NCBI GenBank assembly: GCA_036971615.1
Contig: JAYKKR010000001.1
Location: 806,001-870,000 of the forward strand
Origin: Amyloporia xantha
Lineage: Eukaryota > Basidiomycota > Agaricomycetes > Polyporales > Adustoporiaceae
Direction of reading: 5' to 3'
Length of the DNA: 64,000 nucleotides
Below, piece after piece: positions 32,260-44,706 of this stretch. The notes beneath the pieces are model-generated. The model searched no databases. It saw only the letters and a program-made list of their open reading frames with translations, and was not told the DNA's origin. The translations under genes and the position numbers were made by a program. Each line of letters starts with the position of its first letter. Position 1 is the stretch's first letter.

Positions 32260-34795
32260 GGTGGTGGAAGTGAAGTAGGAAAGCAACAAGCTGGAATAGT
32301 GAGAGGGACGATGTAGCAGCTGGGGATGATGTAGAAGCTGAATTCAAGCCGAATTATGATAAATCCTACACTCAGAATGAATCCGATGACATCAGTCTGG
32401 TTTTCTTACTTTTCTTTTCGTGCTATTTGACTAAATATGGAGCTAAGTGGCAAAGTAAGATGTGCATATTGTATAAATAGGGAATATCTCTGCAGCATGA
32501 CATTCCGTTAATGGACTCCAAATATTGTGACCAATATTCGGAGGTCAAAAATATGGAATGGTCCATACAGTATTCGAAACTCCGAAAGTGTGCACATTTT
32601 CGGAGATATCAGGAGGTTTTTATTGAGTGCCGATTGCCCTGTGGCAGCGTTATTTTCCTTTCAGTCCTCGAGACTACTGCTTAGGTTGTCCCGATGGGCC
32701 ATAAATATTGGAAGGCTGTATTCCCGAAGTGAACGCATTGAAGGTTAGACTCGATAGCTTGAAATTACGAGCGGTCAGGACATAAGCAACAGAAGTGAAA
32801 AGTATGCGTGTGCATTGTGCAGTAGAGTATTATCCAGTGTCCACAGCTCGATGGAAATATCCAGGATCGACGCACCCGTACCTTTTCAAAAAGCTTCGAA
32901 ATTACTACTGTGGCTTCCACGTCGCACTACCCCGCAAGATGTCGATCTATCCCGTCTTGAAGCTACGCAGCGTCTACACATTTGAATAAATGTCTAAAAC
33001 GGTTTGAGTAAAACATTTTCAAGGATGCAAGAGGAAAATATTCGTCCAGCGCACAGTATAACATTTTGCATGGATCCAGGCCGATCTCTGATGATGTCGT
33101 GTGCAACCGGAGATGAAAGGCGCGAGGGACTGCCAATGGAATGTGTTTGGAATATGATCAACCGTGGTAGCCGTCAGTGGTAACTGCTGCAAGACCTCGA
33201 CCGTTTACACACTGCTAATTAGCGAACGGTGAATAGGCGACGTCGATAACAAGATGCCTGACTGTGAATCCAACTGCGAGAGAGGATGTCAAGAAGCGGA
33301 GAAAGGGATCCATATTGAGGTCCCTTGAGACTGACTCGGCTGAAGCGACTGCTGCGTATCGTGTATGCTCATACACGGCATGCGAGTCTACATGCCGACA
33401 ATGCAGACTGGCGGCCTCGAAGACAGGCCAAATTACTTCAGTTATTAGTATGACTTTGTCTCCTGATTCTTCTGCGTAAGTCCGGCGGGAAATCTATTGC
33501 TATCGACCGACACGCTGCTCGCAGTCTTCGAACACGTTGTATTCCAGGTAGCAACTACCGTTGAGAGGCCATCAGTACAGTGCTCAGAGAGTGTGTCTGA
33601 TGCAAACTTACTTGATGCTTTGCGAACTGTGCTCAGCCACCCGAGTCCCCTGCGAATTGAAATTTGTGTAGTTAAACTTGAAGGGGACTCAACGCTGTGA
33701 CAGATTAATTCGATAGGCATTCACAATGTTATCACGATATATAGAGGCGTCGTCATGATATCGGTCTACATTTATGTACAAATCCTCGATTAGGCTCATT
33801 TGTTGAACTGTGCGCAAGTAGCACAAATCTGCAAGGCCACCCTGTTCCATTTTAGGTATGAATCAGACAACAGCCAGATAACCCAATCCAATTGGTGACA
33901 TACGCTAACATGATGTCCTCTCTAACTGAGATGGGTACTTGCCACTATTAACAGACCGTGGATCGTTATCATGAAGTGACGGACCGTTAAAGTATGCTTT
34001 GATGAAGCGGGAAGGCATACTGGGTTGATATGCACACTAGATGACGACGAATGGACTCTCAAAAACAAGACTATTGTTGCTGGTCTCGCAAGAGAAGGAT
34101 GCTCAATTGCGATCCAGAGTATCGTTAGCTCTTGCATCGTTTTTGCAACAAGGGCCCCGAGGGGTACCGGTCGTAGGTGCATTGAAGCAAACGCCACACC
34201 TATTCGATGTGAACGAGCCCCGTTAGATCAAAAACCAGACGATGTAAGGTGATCGAGAGAAGGATATTGAGCCACGAAGACTCGACTAAGACAGGATGCT
34301 TTGTCTGAGAGTAGGATGAACAAGCACTTCCTCAGAGATGCAACCCACCAGATTGAACAATGTCCTAGCTGCACCAGATATATGCGTGATATTATGCAGC
34401 CCAAGGTTATGTTCACGAGCAGCTGTGCAGATATCACAATAGACCGAGGCTGCAACGAGGTCGGATCGAGACCGTTGTCGTGAATAAGACCAGTGGTCCT
34501 CGCGCTGTGATCGTCATCGACACTAAATCCTTGTTCGTGCTACCGACGTTATCCATGTTTGTGAAAGTAGAGATGTGAAGACAAAAGGACGAATGAGAGC
34601 AAGAGGACGACTTGTCAGCCAAGTAAACAATCATCCACAATTGCGACTTGACGAGGCGGCACCCGACCGAGACGGGAAGAGAGCAAAGGCCACCAATTGG
34701 TAGGACCACAGGTCCTTCCTCCACTACTTTATTACTGTCATCTTCTAAGCACAATTTACACTGACCGCCGAGCACCTTTCGTACGAGTCTACGAG
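32260..34795. other. 2.5-kb gene-free region with hairpin
   Basis: The largest gap in the window. It lies between the starts of F-box B and the UBE2O gene. Open frames are short and none resembles a known family. It holds a near-perfect 26-nt palindrome at 32580-32605 and an AT-richer segment at 32300-33060. It may contain remnants of a mobile element or a long promoter. I could not identify element ends. Confidence 0.4.
32580..32605. repeat. Near-perfect 26-nt palindrome
   Basis: The left half CTCCGAAAGTGTG and the complement of the right half agree at 12 of 13 positions, so a long hairpin is possible. This is seen directly. A similar set of hairpins with CGAAA arms occurs at 63452-63523. 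Confidence 0.75.
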
Positions 34796-37700
34796 ATGGC
34801 TCCTACGACCCGTACCGGTGGAATTCCCGTTAGGGTGAGTCTCTGCGATTCGTCTGGAGAGCCAGTCCGTTCTCAGATGGGATCGCTGCTAGTTCTATCA
34901 GGAGGACATTGTTAAGCGAAAGGATGATCCAAAGCTCTACGGTATCGTTTTGGTGAGTTGCCCAAGCGTTCCTCATCCATTCCCTGCCTCATCTCCCTAT
35001 CAGCGATGTTGGCACGATGCAGAAGACCTTCCTCCTCAGGCGGAGACAACAGATCCTTTGATGAGACCACTGCAACAGGTGTGTCCTCTCGATTCCGCTG
35101 TCACAACTTTCTAAGATCCCGTAACCGAATGGTCAGGGTGAGGTCGGTGTCTCGTACTTTCCCCGTCCCTCGCGCGAGATTCTGTCGGAAGGGCAGTTGG
35201 AACTAGTTGATCGCATGTATCAACCCGGGGATATATTGAAGCGCAATGTGGACGACCTAGTCTCGGGTGTGGTTACCGCGTACGTCGTTCTGTCCGCGAT
35301 CTCTAGTGCAGAACTTAACAGTGCCGGAATAGTATTGACGTTGAAGGCCGTCTTGAGCACGCTATCAGTTTACAACCTCTATCTGAATGGAAGAGCACTG
35401 CCGAAGTCCAATCCGCGATTGATGTTGACATGGGTGACTATGTCGTATATGATGATTGGGTCGGCCAGGTGATTTGGCTTCTTGCGTACTGGCCTTACCC
35501 TGAATGCTGATTAGGTTCTAGGTTGTGGAGGTAATAAGTTATCCTCTGCACATTGCAAAGTTTATATTGACACATCGGCAAGATGTTTGACGAAGCCGTC
35601 GTCGACATGGGCAATGGGAATCTGGTGCGCATACCAGAACTTAGCGCTCGTCTGGCAGTAGGCGAGAAGGGACCAGTAAGTTTATGCCGCTTTACCTGTC
35701 TTTTACCTCTAACGAGATCTCTTAGGATATCCTACCGCAGCCTATGTCTGGAGTACAAAACATATTCGGGTTTCTACTCGGAAACTTAAGGCCAAGCAGT
35801 CAAGATACTGTTGTAGCCGTCAAACGGACAGTTTTGGCTATTGCATGGCTTGCAATCAACCAATCTGTGCGCGGTAGCTCTGTCACCTGATAGATGGTTT
35901 GCTAATGCATATGTCTGCAGCTGGATCCAGCAGAAGCACAGCTCCGTCTACGCCCTCCGCGCTTCTGGTACGGTCCAGATTTGGCCAAACTTACACTTGT
36001 GCGCCGACGAGCAGAACAGACCATTCGTGTCGGAGACCGTGTGTTACTTAAGAGTCCCAGTCCCGATGGAAGGCTGGTCACAAGGCATGGAAAGGAGGAC
36101 GAGCCTAATCACATGCTCGAAGTTCGCACTTTCGTTGTTCAAGAAACTCGCACAACGATCACCGTCCTCTGGCAAGATGGGAGGACGGAAACACTCAATT
36201 CAAAGGAGACCATTCCATATCTGAACCCCGACGAGTATGACTGCTGGTGAGTTTCGGAAGTCGCTCAAAAGTGCCATTCATGACCGAGCCCAACTAGGCC
36301 GGGTGACCATGTCATTTGGAAGACTGAAGACCAGAAACGTGCCGCTATCGTGCAATCTGTCAACGCCGCCGAAAGGACCGCTCAAGTGCTCTGCACTGAC
36401 ACAGGAACAATTGAGCTTGCTTCCGTGCTTGAACTCGATCCTCACGGATCCTCTGACTGGTCAACAGTGGCATCCACAGATGGACTGGGCGTTCACCGGG
36501 GTGACTTTGTCTTCATTCACAAAGAGGGTGCCACGAACGGCGCCGAGTCGCCCATGGTCCCAAGAATTGGCGAAGTGGAAGAGTGGGTTCGCGAACCGCC
36601 CGTGGTGCACGAGACAGGGCAGCTAGGTGGCTGGCGTCGCGAAATGGCAGAAATAGGCAGTCACATCGCTGAACAGCGGGGGAAAGATCCGAGCAAAGAA
36701 GAAGGAGAAATTCAACGGCCACAGAGAGGGGATCCGAAACTAAACTGGTTTGGCGAAGTCATAGACGTGCGTGTATTTTTGTTTCATGATCTTATCCAAG
36801 CTTACGTCGAATCGCACGCAGCTGCGAATGGATGGCACTGTCGAAGTGATGCTCCCAGATTCTACGCATGAGGTCCTCCCTCTGCAACGTCTTACAAAGC
36901 TCTACGATGGATTGGAGCAAATTGAGGAGCTTTGGGGCGACGACACTTCGGAGGGTGAAGATGGCGGCGACATAGACGCTCAAGAAGATGTGGAGGTGTG
37001 GGCGATGGATGATGAGGGGCGTTGGGTCGAGGACGATGCCGTGGACGGGGAAGATTGGTCGACTGATGAGGACGAGGCCATGGATGTGGACGGGGAGGAT
37101 TGGGCATCAAGTCCGACAGTGTTTCCGATGCAGGATCCTGACGCTCTCATTGTCACAGATTCTGCATCAGCTACTCCTGATGATGTATCACTTGACGTGC
37201 ACTCCTCTCCGCCTACAGCACGTCCACGGTCGCCCGATGTGCCCAAGGACGCAACGGAAGCCGAAGACGTAGATAAGGCGGAAATCGATGACTCTGAAAT
37301 GCATTGGAAACGCTTCGAGGTCCTACCATCCGCGCCGGTTGATCATGCATTCTTTTCCACTCCTCCAGCTCAGACTTCCCGTAGCTTCTTAGCGCGTCTT
37401 TCCAAGGAGTATCGGGCGCTACAAAGCAGTCTTCCAGGTAACAGCAATGTGGCTGGTCTCCAGCGAATTAGTTCACTCACTCTTCTTGCAGAATCGATCC
37501 TTGTTCGAGCGTATGAAGACCGTACAGACTTACTGCGTTGTTTAATTATCGGTCCCGAAAACACCCCTTACCAAGATGCTCCCTTCGTGATTGACTGGCA
37601 GCTTGACTCAAATTTCCCTCAAATTCCGCCTATTGCGCACTTCTTGAGCTGGACAAATGGTAACGGTAGAGGTGCGTTTGCATTGATTTGTATAATAACT

Positions 37701-38395
37701 AAAATCTGATTACAGGAGGTCTACAGTGAACCCGTGAGTCCAATTTTGCGTCGGTTCATTAACTACCTCTTATATCATCGCAAGAAATCTATACGAGGAA
37801 GGCAAAGTGTGTCTTTCCATCCTTGGGACATGGGCAGGGGACAGGAACGAGATATGGAGTGCTGCACGTTCATCACTGCTTCAAGCCTTCGTATCAATAC
37901 AGGGTCTTGTCCTTGTCAAAGAGCCGTAAGTACGAGTTCCTGAATCTGTCCTCTTGCTCACTATTCCGTCGACCTTTAGCTGGTTCTGCGAACCTGCGTA
38001 TGAGAAGCTCAGAGGTACAGAAGAGGGTATTGTCAACAGGTATTTTCTCCTTGCTCTATTGTGGGAGTGTCCTAACTCATAATGTAAATTCCAGTCGTCT
38101 GTATAGCGAGAAGGCGTACGTGCTCTCACGCGGATTCGTCCGCCGTGCCCTTGAGATTCCTTTGGGCGGACTAGAGAAGGAGATTCATTGGTTCTATCAT
38201 ACAACTGGAAAGCTAAAGAAAGTTCTGGATGACGCGCGTTCGCTCATCGAAAAGAGTCGGAACACGAAAGAGGACTCGGAGGCTGATCGCGACCTTGCGG
38301 TTCCAAGACTGACGGGTGGTGGTATCATTGCCCTGGAAAGGACGCTAATCAAACTGCAAGCACTTTTGGATGCACATGAGCACACAGCCGTATGA
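34796..38395 (+). CDS. UBE2O: E2/E3 hybrid ubiquitin-conjugating enzyme, UBE2O type
   Basis: UBE2O-type enzymes are large E2s that also act as their own ligases. The N-terminus joins [41 protein letters not shown] and [18 protein letters not shown], all SH3-like conserved-region blocks. Middle exons contain [61 protein letters not shown] and a second acidic linker (about 36940-37120). The UBC fold follows: [58 protein letters not shown] with the catalytic Cys, [40 protein letters not shown]. The VNP part needs a 7-nt exon at 37727-37733. The protein is about 1000 residues and ends in a coiled-coil-like region, [19 protein letters not shown]. Confidence 0.9.
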
Positions 38396-38996
38396 TCCAC
38401 AATGCCTGTATGAGCGGAGAGTTTGCATGGATATGAGAGGCGTCGTGTAGTGTTATGTCCTACTATACATTAGAAGCAGAATTGACCAGAGGACCTTGAC
38501 TAATCTCCTGACAGCTATGCCGCAATCTACTCCGCCTTTCCAACAACATATCTAAATTATTAATCATTAGTACCAGCTAGACTCCTGCATCTTGATTCTT
38601 TTCCAGTCCACTGAAAGGCAGTGTTACGTGGCCCGTGTTCACTCCCTTTACGTCCAGACTGCTGTATTATAGATCTATGGACTGGGAGGTTTCCGATGGT
38701 TGACAGCGGTAAATTGTCCAGGATGTTGTCTCCAAGTCACACTTCACCTAGCTCAGCATATAGATCATATGTACATCGACCCAGCTCTATTGGCAGCACA
38801 CCAGAAGCATACTACAGAGAGGTTATCCAGCTATGGAATCGTACGTGCAAGATGCCCATTAGGGCGAGCAAATATAAACTATGGATAAGCTAGGCGTAGC
38901 AAAGGCAAGGCAATGTGCAAGACAAACCCACGAAACAAGCTCGAGACAGACGACAAACGCAGGCGACTTAAACAGCGAAACAGCTAGACATACTGG
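38396..38996. other. Convergent intergenic region
   Basis: About 600 bp between the UBE2O stop and the first KRE6/SKN1 stop. Open frames are small and unrecognised. It should hold the two 3' ends. Confidence 0.45.
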
Positions 38997-41414
38997 TCAT
39001 GAGCACTGACCCAGGAAGCTGTTGCCAGGGTTAGGCTGGCCGAAGTCGTTGGTCCACGTCGTGAGGTTTGGATTTGTATACGCATCGATATACCTGGTGC
39101 TAGACGTTGGTAATAAGGCAAGAAACTGGTACAAAACACGCACTCGTTGATATACGCCGCAGTCGGGAAGTCAGAGGGGTCACATCCGACATTGAGGTTG
39201 TTGGGATCCTGGTAGACACGGACATAGTCGACTCGCAACGTCGTTGGGAATGTGAGTCCGGCAAAGTCCACGGCTCCGAAGTTCATCGAGATGCCCAGGT
39301 TCATGATGATGTACTGTGTACAATGTCAGTCACAACGAAGAGCCAGATGAAGCGATGCACGCACCATGGGCTCTTGCGGTACTGGTCGTGCACTTATCTC
39401 GACAACAGTATCAGCCAACATTCCGGACGCGTCGAGTGTCCAAGCAATTTGGTCGTCTGCAATCCAAGTTATATACTGATAAGGCGGTATAAATTAGAAT
39501 GCTAGAATATTCGGCTTGCCCCAAACTTACCGCGCTGTCAAAGCCAGGCTGGTATTGAATCCCATAGACTGAGTACTGACCGCCGTTGAGTTCATAGGCG
39601 GTCTGATCTAAAGACACATACAGGTACAAACAATATGAGCACGGCGTACAACGTAAGGGACTGCACCGCACCTGTCCATGTAAGTGCTGAAGTCGCTTGC
39701 TGGTATGCACCACCCGCGTACGGGTTCAATACGGTGTTGGATTCGTTGCCAATAGAGTAAGTGCTCGACGTGTTGAACCAGTGGTATTCATAGTTGAATG
39801 GCTGTATAATGACCAAGCAACACACAATTAGCACGATGAGGAGCCTGAAAGGAAATGTCCGAGCTGCTCACCCCCCACTGCGCTGACTGAGAAACCTGAC
39901 CACGCCCATCCGAAACCTATCGCCACAACATTAGCCCGGGTGAAATCAAGGACAACATACGGATATAGATGCAGAAAAACTTACCAACGCCTCGAATATA
40001 TCGATTTCAGGTGCGGAACGCCCGACATACGTCCCATCGTCATGCATGGGCCCGGGGTGTGATGAACCAGGACACGAGCATCGCGAAAGGCGCTGGCCGG
40101 GAAGATAAGAGAGCACATCACCGTTTGAGGGATCTCCGTTAATTGTTGCCGCAACTGGAAGACCATTCTTGGTTTGATTGGGCGCCGTGCCAACGTCGCA
40201 TGAATCGTAGGTGTATGGCCACTGCAGAGATACACAATCAACATAGTGAAACTCGCTCCGGATGAACAAACGCACCATGCCCTGAAGACTCGCACCATAA
40301 CCTGCACGTCCCAGGTTCCCCATTGTCCAGATTGCAGGCCAGAGGCCAACGATATTATTCGCACCAGGAAGTGACACGGATACTTCAACCATACCACCCG
40401 TGAAACAGAACTTGTTCCACGTTGTCATCATACCACTGGTATAGTTGAGGTTATTCTTTTCCTGGTTGGTCATCGTAATCTCCAAACTCCCATTGCGCGT
40501 CGTGATGGCAGTTGGATCCAGCCACTCCAAGTTGTTTGTTTCCCAGTAGTGCAGATTCACCGCCTCCCAGTAGGGGTCGTCGCCAGGCCAGAATGTGCGA
40601 CCCTCAACATTGAATTCGTCACTGAAGACAAGTGTCCATTCCTTCCCGTCCTTCCAATCAGCCTTCTTGAGAGCCGATTGGGGAGTGTCCTTGTCGATGA
40701 GGGCATAGTTACCATTCATGGACGGAACTTGGCCAGATGCATTCATCCCTGCAAAGTTGAATCCACCTGAATTAGAAGCCTTGCGTTTCGTGAAAAAGCT
40801 TATGAGCGGATATCCGGCACTATTGCCAGACACATCAGTGACAGGGAACAGCGAGCCACGTCGAAGTAAGATGTCGATACGCACAAAAGGGTAAGTAGTC
40901 CGGCACCCAGGATGAATAGACAACCCAGATTCGTAATGCCTCTATACGTGAAGATGTTTCCGCCTTGGTCGTTCTTGCGGTCCCTCCTTGGATCAGGGTT
41001 ATGGAGGAAATCGTCGTCCTCCGGGTGGTTGGGTGAGAGATCAGCACCCCAGGACGAGGGATCCGGAGAGAGCGAGAACTATAATCAATGGTGAAGTCAA
41101 CAGACAGAGTGCTCCATAGACACGAACGGCGCACCTTGTCTGATATCGAAGGTGGGATTGAACCAGGGGTGCCAGGCGCGTAACGAGACTCGTTCTGGGG
41201 CCGGTGACACGTACGTGAGTCCAAGAGAGTAGAGCAAAAACAAGAGGCATACTAAGGAAGCATCGCTGGCCATGCTGCGAAGCGAACGAGGTTGTGCGAG
41301 CGCGGCCTGCACGCCATTGGGGGAAGGTCTCGACTGAGGTGCTAAAAGATTGGTGGTTGAAGGAGAGTCAGGCTGGATGTAGCGCCTCTGAGAGTTGGTG
41401 GCCAGAGATGCCAT
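38997..41414 (-). CDS. KRE6: KRE6/SKN1 beta-1,6-glucan synthesis protein, copy A
   Basis: KRE6/SKN1 proteins are type II membrane proteins with a GH16-like domain, needed for beta-1,6-glucan in the wall. The start at 41414 gives MASLATNSQRRYIQPDSPST, a cytosolic Ser-rich tail. The membrane segment is NLGCLFILGAGLLTLFVCID (about 40925-40860). The lumenal domain follows: [95 protein letters not shown] and [11 protein letters not shown], the active-site-like EIDIFE motif. C-terminal blocks include [16 protein letters not shown] and a closing [20 protein letters not shown]. Around nine short introns split it. The stop is at 38997. It is followed 493 bp upstream by a second copy in the same direction. 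Confidence 0.92.
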
Positions 41415-41907
41415 GTGGGCGAGGACGATGATGAGAGGGGGAAAGACGCTGAGCGGGTATACTAGAGGGAGATACGAGGAGGACGACGAGAGAGGGTATT
41501 GTACATAGACCGAGCAATTCTAACAACCGTCGGCGCTTCTAGACCACGTCCCCCACTTACCTACGCCTTTGAGCTCCGCCCTGCGCCTTTAAGCTCCGCT
41601 TAAACCTCCGCCCCCGAGACAGACCGAATTCGGCTTCAATTCGACTTCCGCGCCACTCCGCCTGTCCTTGGCACGGATACGATCATCGAGTTTCCTTTGC
41701 TCTCATAAAATTCCATCGGACGGCTTCAACGTACAGCCAGTCTCCACGCTGTCTCCTCAGACTTCACTTCTACACCGGACATGGGTTTGCTCTGGGAGCG
41801 ACGCACTATAAAAAGTATGCATTGAGTGCCGAAATAGCCTGATGGAAGTACAGCCGTCACGTCATACGCATGGGAACGCGATAGAACACCCAGAAAGTAT
41901 CGCACAT
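41415..41907. promoter_or_regulatory. Spacer between tandem KRE6 genes
   Basis: It holds the promoter of copy A and the 3' end of copy B. A 15-bp element, GCCTTTRAGCTCCGC, occurs twice at 41565-41579 and 41585-41599. Its spacing is 20 bp. No coding frame is recognised. Confidence 0.5.
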
Positions 41908-44366
41908 TCAGCACGTCTCCACAAAGCTGTTTTTCGGGAATGGCTGGCCGTAATCCTCCTGCCATGTTGTCAAGTTCGGGTTCGTGTACGCCTCGATATA
42001 TCTGTCCGTAGGTGCAAATTTTGGCGTATTTTACATGGTCAAGAGTGCTCGGCAGACAAAAAAATAGCACGCACTCGTTGATGTATGCCTCCGTCGGGAA
42101 ATCCTCCGGATCGCACCCGTAATTGATGTTTTTCGGGTCTTGGTAGACACGCACATAATCGACCCGCATCGTAGTCGGAAAAGTGAGCTGCTGGAAGTCA
42201 ATGTCACCGCCGAATGACATTGAGATGCCCAAATTCATGATAATGTACTATACGCACAAAGGAAATTGACGGTCAGTGCCATACGTTCATCTCTTCCTAG
42301 GCTGAGGACGGAGGCGTGTGAATATCTATACATACCATAGGCTCTTGGGATATGGGTCTTTGGCTGATTTCGGTGATGGTATTCGCCGCCAGACCAGACT
42401 GCTGGAGGGTCCACGCAATTTCACCACTGGCGACCCAGGTTATGTACTAATGAGTAATACTCCCGTGTCAGCACATAACAACCATCCGCCGTTACTTAAA
42501 CTGACCGCATCATCAAACCCGGGCAGATACTGGATGGCATAAGTAGAGTAGAGTCCTCCGTTGCCTTCATATGCACTTTGGTCTGCCGTAAGTCAGAACT
42601 TGTAGGCAGATTGGAAGAAGACAAAACATACCTGTATCTGTCAAGCAGGAAGAAGCCTCCTGGTAAGCACCACCCCTGTACGGGTTCAAAACGGTCCGCG
42701 AGCTGTTCTTGATCGTATAGGTGTCTGACGTATTGTGCCAAACATACTCATAATCGAAGGGCTAGGAATGTAATTTATCAAGGCATCAAGGAAGTTGACA
42801 CGAGCCCGATGAGACGCACTTACCGCCCACTGTCCAGATTGCGAGACCTGTCCGATTGCAGGCGACCCTGAGACCTGTCACGGTTCGTCAGGATCAAGTC
42901 GCGTTGCGAGACAAAAATATCCCGGAGATGCATGTCGATACATACCACTGCCTCAAATATATCGATTTCTGGAGCGGCTCGTCCTACGTATGTCCCATCT
43001 TTATGCACGGGGCCTGGGTGAGACGAACCAGGGCACGAACACCGTGAAAGGCGTTGACCCGGCAGATACGAGAGGGCACCCCCGTCACTAGGGTCACCGT
43101 TTTCTGTTGCAGCAACGGGTAACCCATTCTTCGTCTGGTTCGGGGCCGTGCCGACGTCACACGAATCGTACGAATAAGGCCACTGCAATGCGTTGTGTCA
43201 GTGATTCTGACCAAGGGTGATTAAACGGCCGCAAAATCAATAGGGTGGTCAAGAAATGATACGCACCATGCCGTCAAGAGCTGCGCCGTACCCTGCGCGT
43301 CCTAGATTCCCCATAGTCCAGATTGCGGGCCAGAGGCCGACCACATTGTTCACCCCAGGGAGGGAGACGGACACTTCGACAATTCCGCCAGTAAAACAAA
43401 ACTTGTTCCACGTAGTCATCATCCCACTGGTGTAGTTCAGATTGTGGTTCTCCTTTTCGGTCATGGTGATCTCTAAACTCCCATTGCGTGTCGTGATCGC
43501 TGTCGGATCGAGCCACTCGAGATTTCCAGTCTGCCAATAGTGTAGGTTTACTGCCTCCCAGTACGGATCGTCACCTGGCCAGAATGTGCGACCCTCAACG
43601 TTGAACTCGTCGCTGAATATGAGCTTCCAATCTTGGCCCTCCATGTAATCAGCTTTGGTATATGCATCTTGCGGTGTGTCAGGATCGATGAGCGCACGGT
43701 TACCGAACAAAGACGGAATTTGACCAGATGCATTGATCCCGACGTAATTGAAGCCACCCTGAGTGGTTTGGTCGTGATGCTTGAAATGCGAGATCAGCGG
43801 GAAACCCGCACTAACGTGAAAGATTTAATGAGTATGACAACTTGATAAAACACCGAAGGCATGACACTTACAAAAGCGCGATCATTCCAAGAAGTAGTAC
43901 AAGTAGAAAGCCGAGATTAACGAATCCCCTGACGGTGAATATGTTTCGATCGTGATCACGTCTAGGGTCGAAGATGTGGAGTGCATCGTCGGCTTCAGGC
44001 CTATCCAAGGATACAGCTGTATCCCAAGACGATGGATCCGGAGAAAGTGAAAACTGTAAATACATGAGACCTCATCTCGCTCGGGCAGAAAGCTGGTATC
44101 ATCAGAAAATATTGACCTTCTCTGACACTGAAGACGAGCCTTTCAAAACATTCGCAGAGCCCTTCTCGGTTCACAACAGAAATTATCAGGCAAATCACAA
44201 ACATTGAGTAGATACCTACCGCAGGTGGTTCCACGCGGGGTGGAGGGCGATTCACTCGGGCTGTCGCGACCTGTGAGGACCCCGATCGCGGAGACAAAAG
44301 ATTGGTAGTTGAAGGAGTGGATGGCTGAATATAGCCTCTTCGTGAGCTAGGTCCTTGATTGGCCAT
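41908..44366 (-). CDS. SKN1: KRE6/SKN1 beta-1,6-glucan synthesis protein, copy B
   Basis: A second member of the family with the same domain order. The start at 44366 gives [20 protein letters not shown], then [20 protein letters not shown]. The membrane segment is [19 protein letters not shown] (about 43930-43875). The GH16-like domain shows [80 protein letters not shown] and [12 protein letters not shown]-terminal parts include [20 protein letters not shown] and [13 protein letters not shown], with a stop at 41908-41910. The intron pattern is the same as in copy A where I compared it, so tandem duplication is likely. Which copy corresponds to yeast KRE6 or SKN1 cannot be told; the symbols are labels only. 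Confidence 0.9.
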
Positions 44367-44706
44367 AGCCACCTTGGAAATGCACGGAGTCAAAGCGAAC
44401 TCGCTGGAGAATGTCCAGGCGGTTGTGGATAAAAACGATACAGACTGGAAGAGGAAACAAGTACACGAAGCTGCATGCAAATATAACCTGTCCGCGTATT
44501 GATCGGAGTAAGATGGCCGCTCACTGCGGACCCTCCAAACCTTGTAGCGCCATAGTTGCCATAGCGCAGCGTTCTACAACATGCATCTGAATCAATGGCG
44601 TGCAGGCGCATCGAGCTTGGCATTGCTGATGGGAGTCATCACTTGATACGCCGGGTTATTACATGGACGAGCTTAAAGGAGGATAACCGAAAGAATATCA
44701 CCAACC
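44367..44706. other. Short spacer, KRE6 copy B to SNAPc gene
   Basis: About 340 bp between the KRE6 copy B start and the end of the SNAPc-like gene, both on the minus strand. It should hold the promoter of copy B. Nothing else is seen. Confidence 0.4.
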
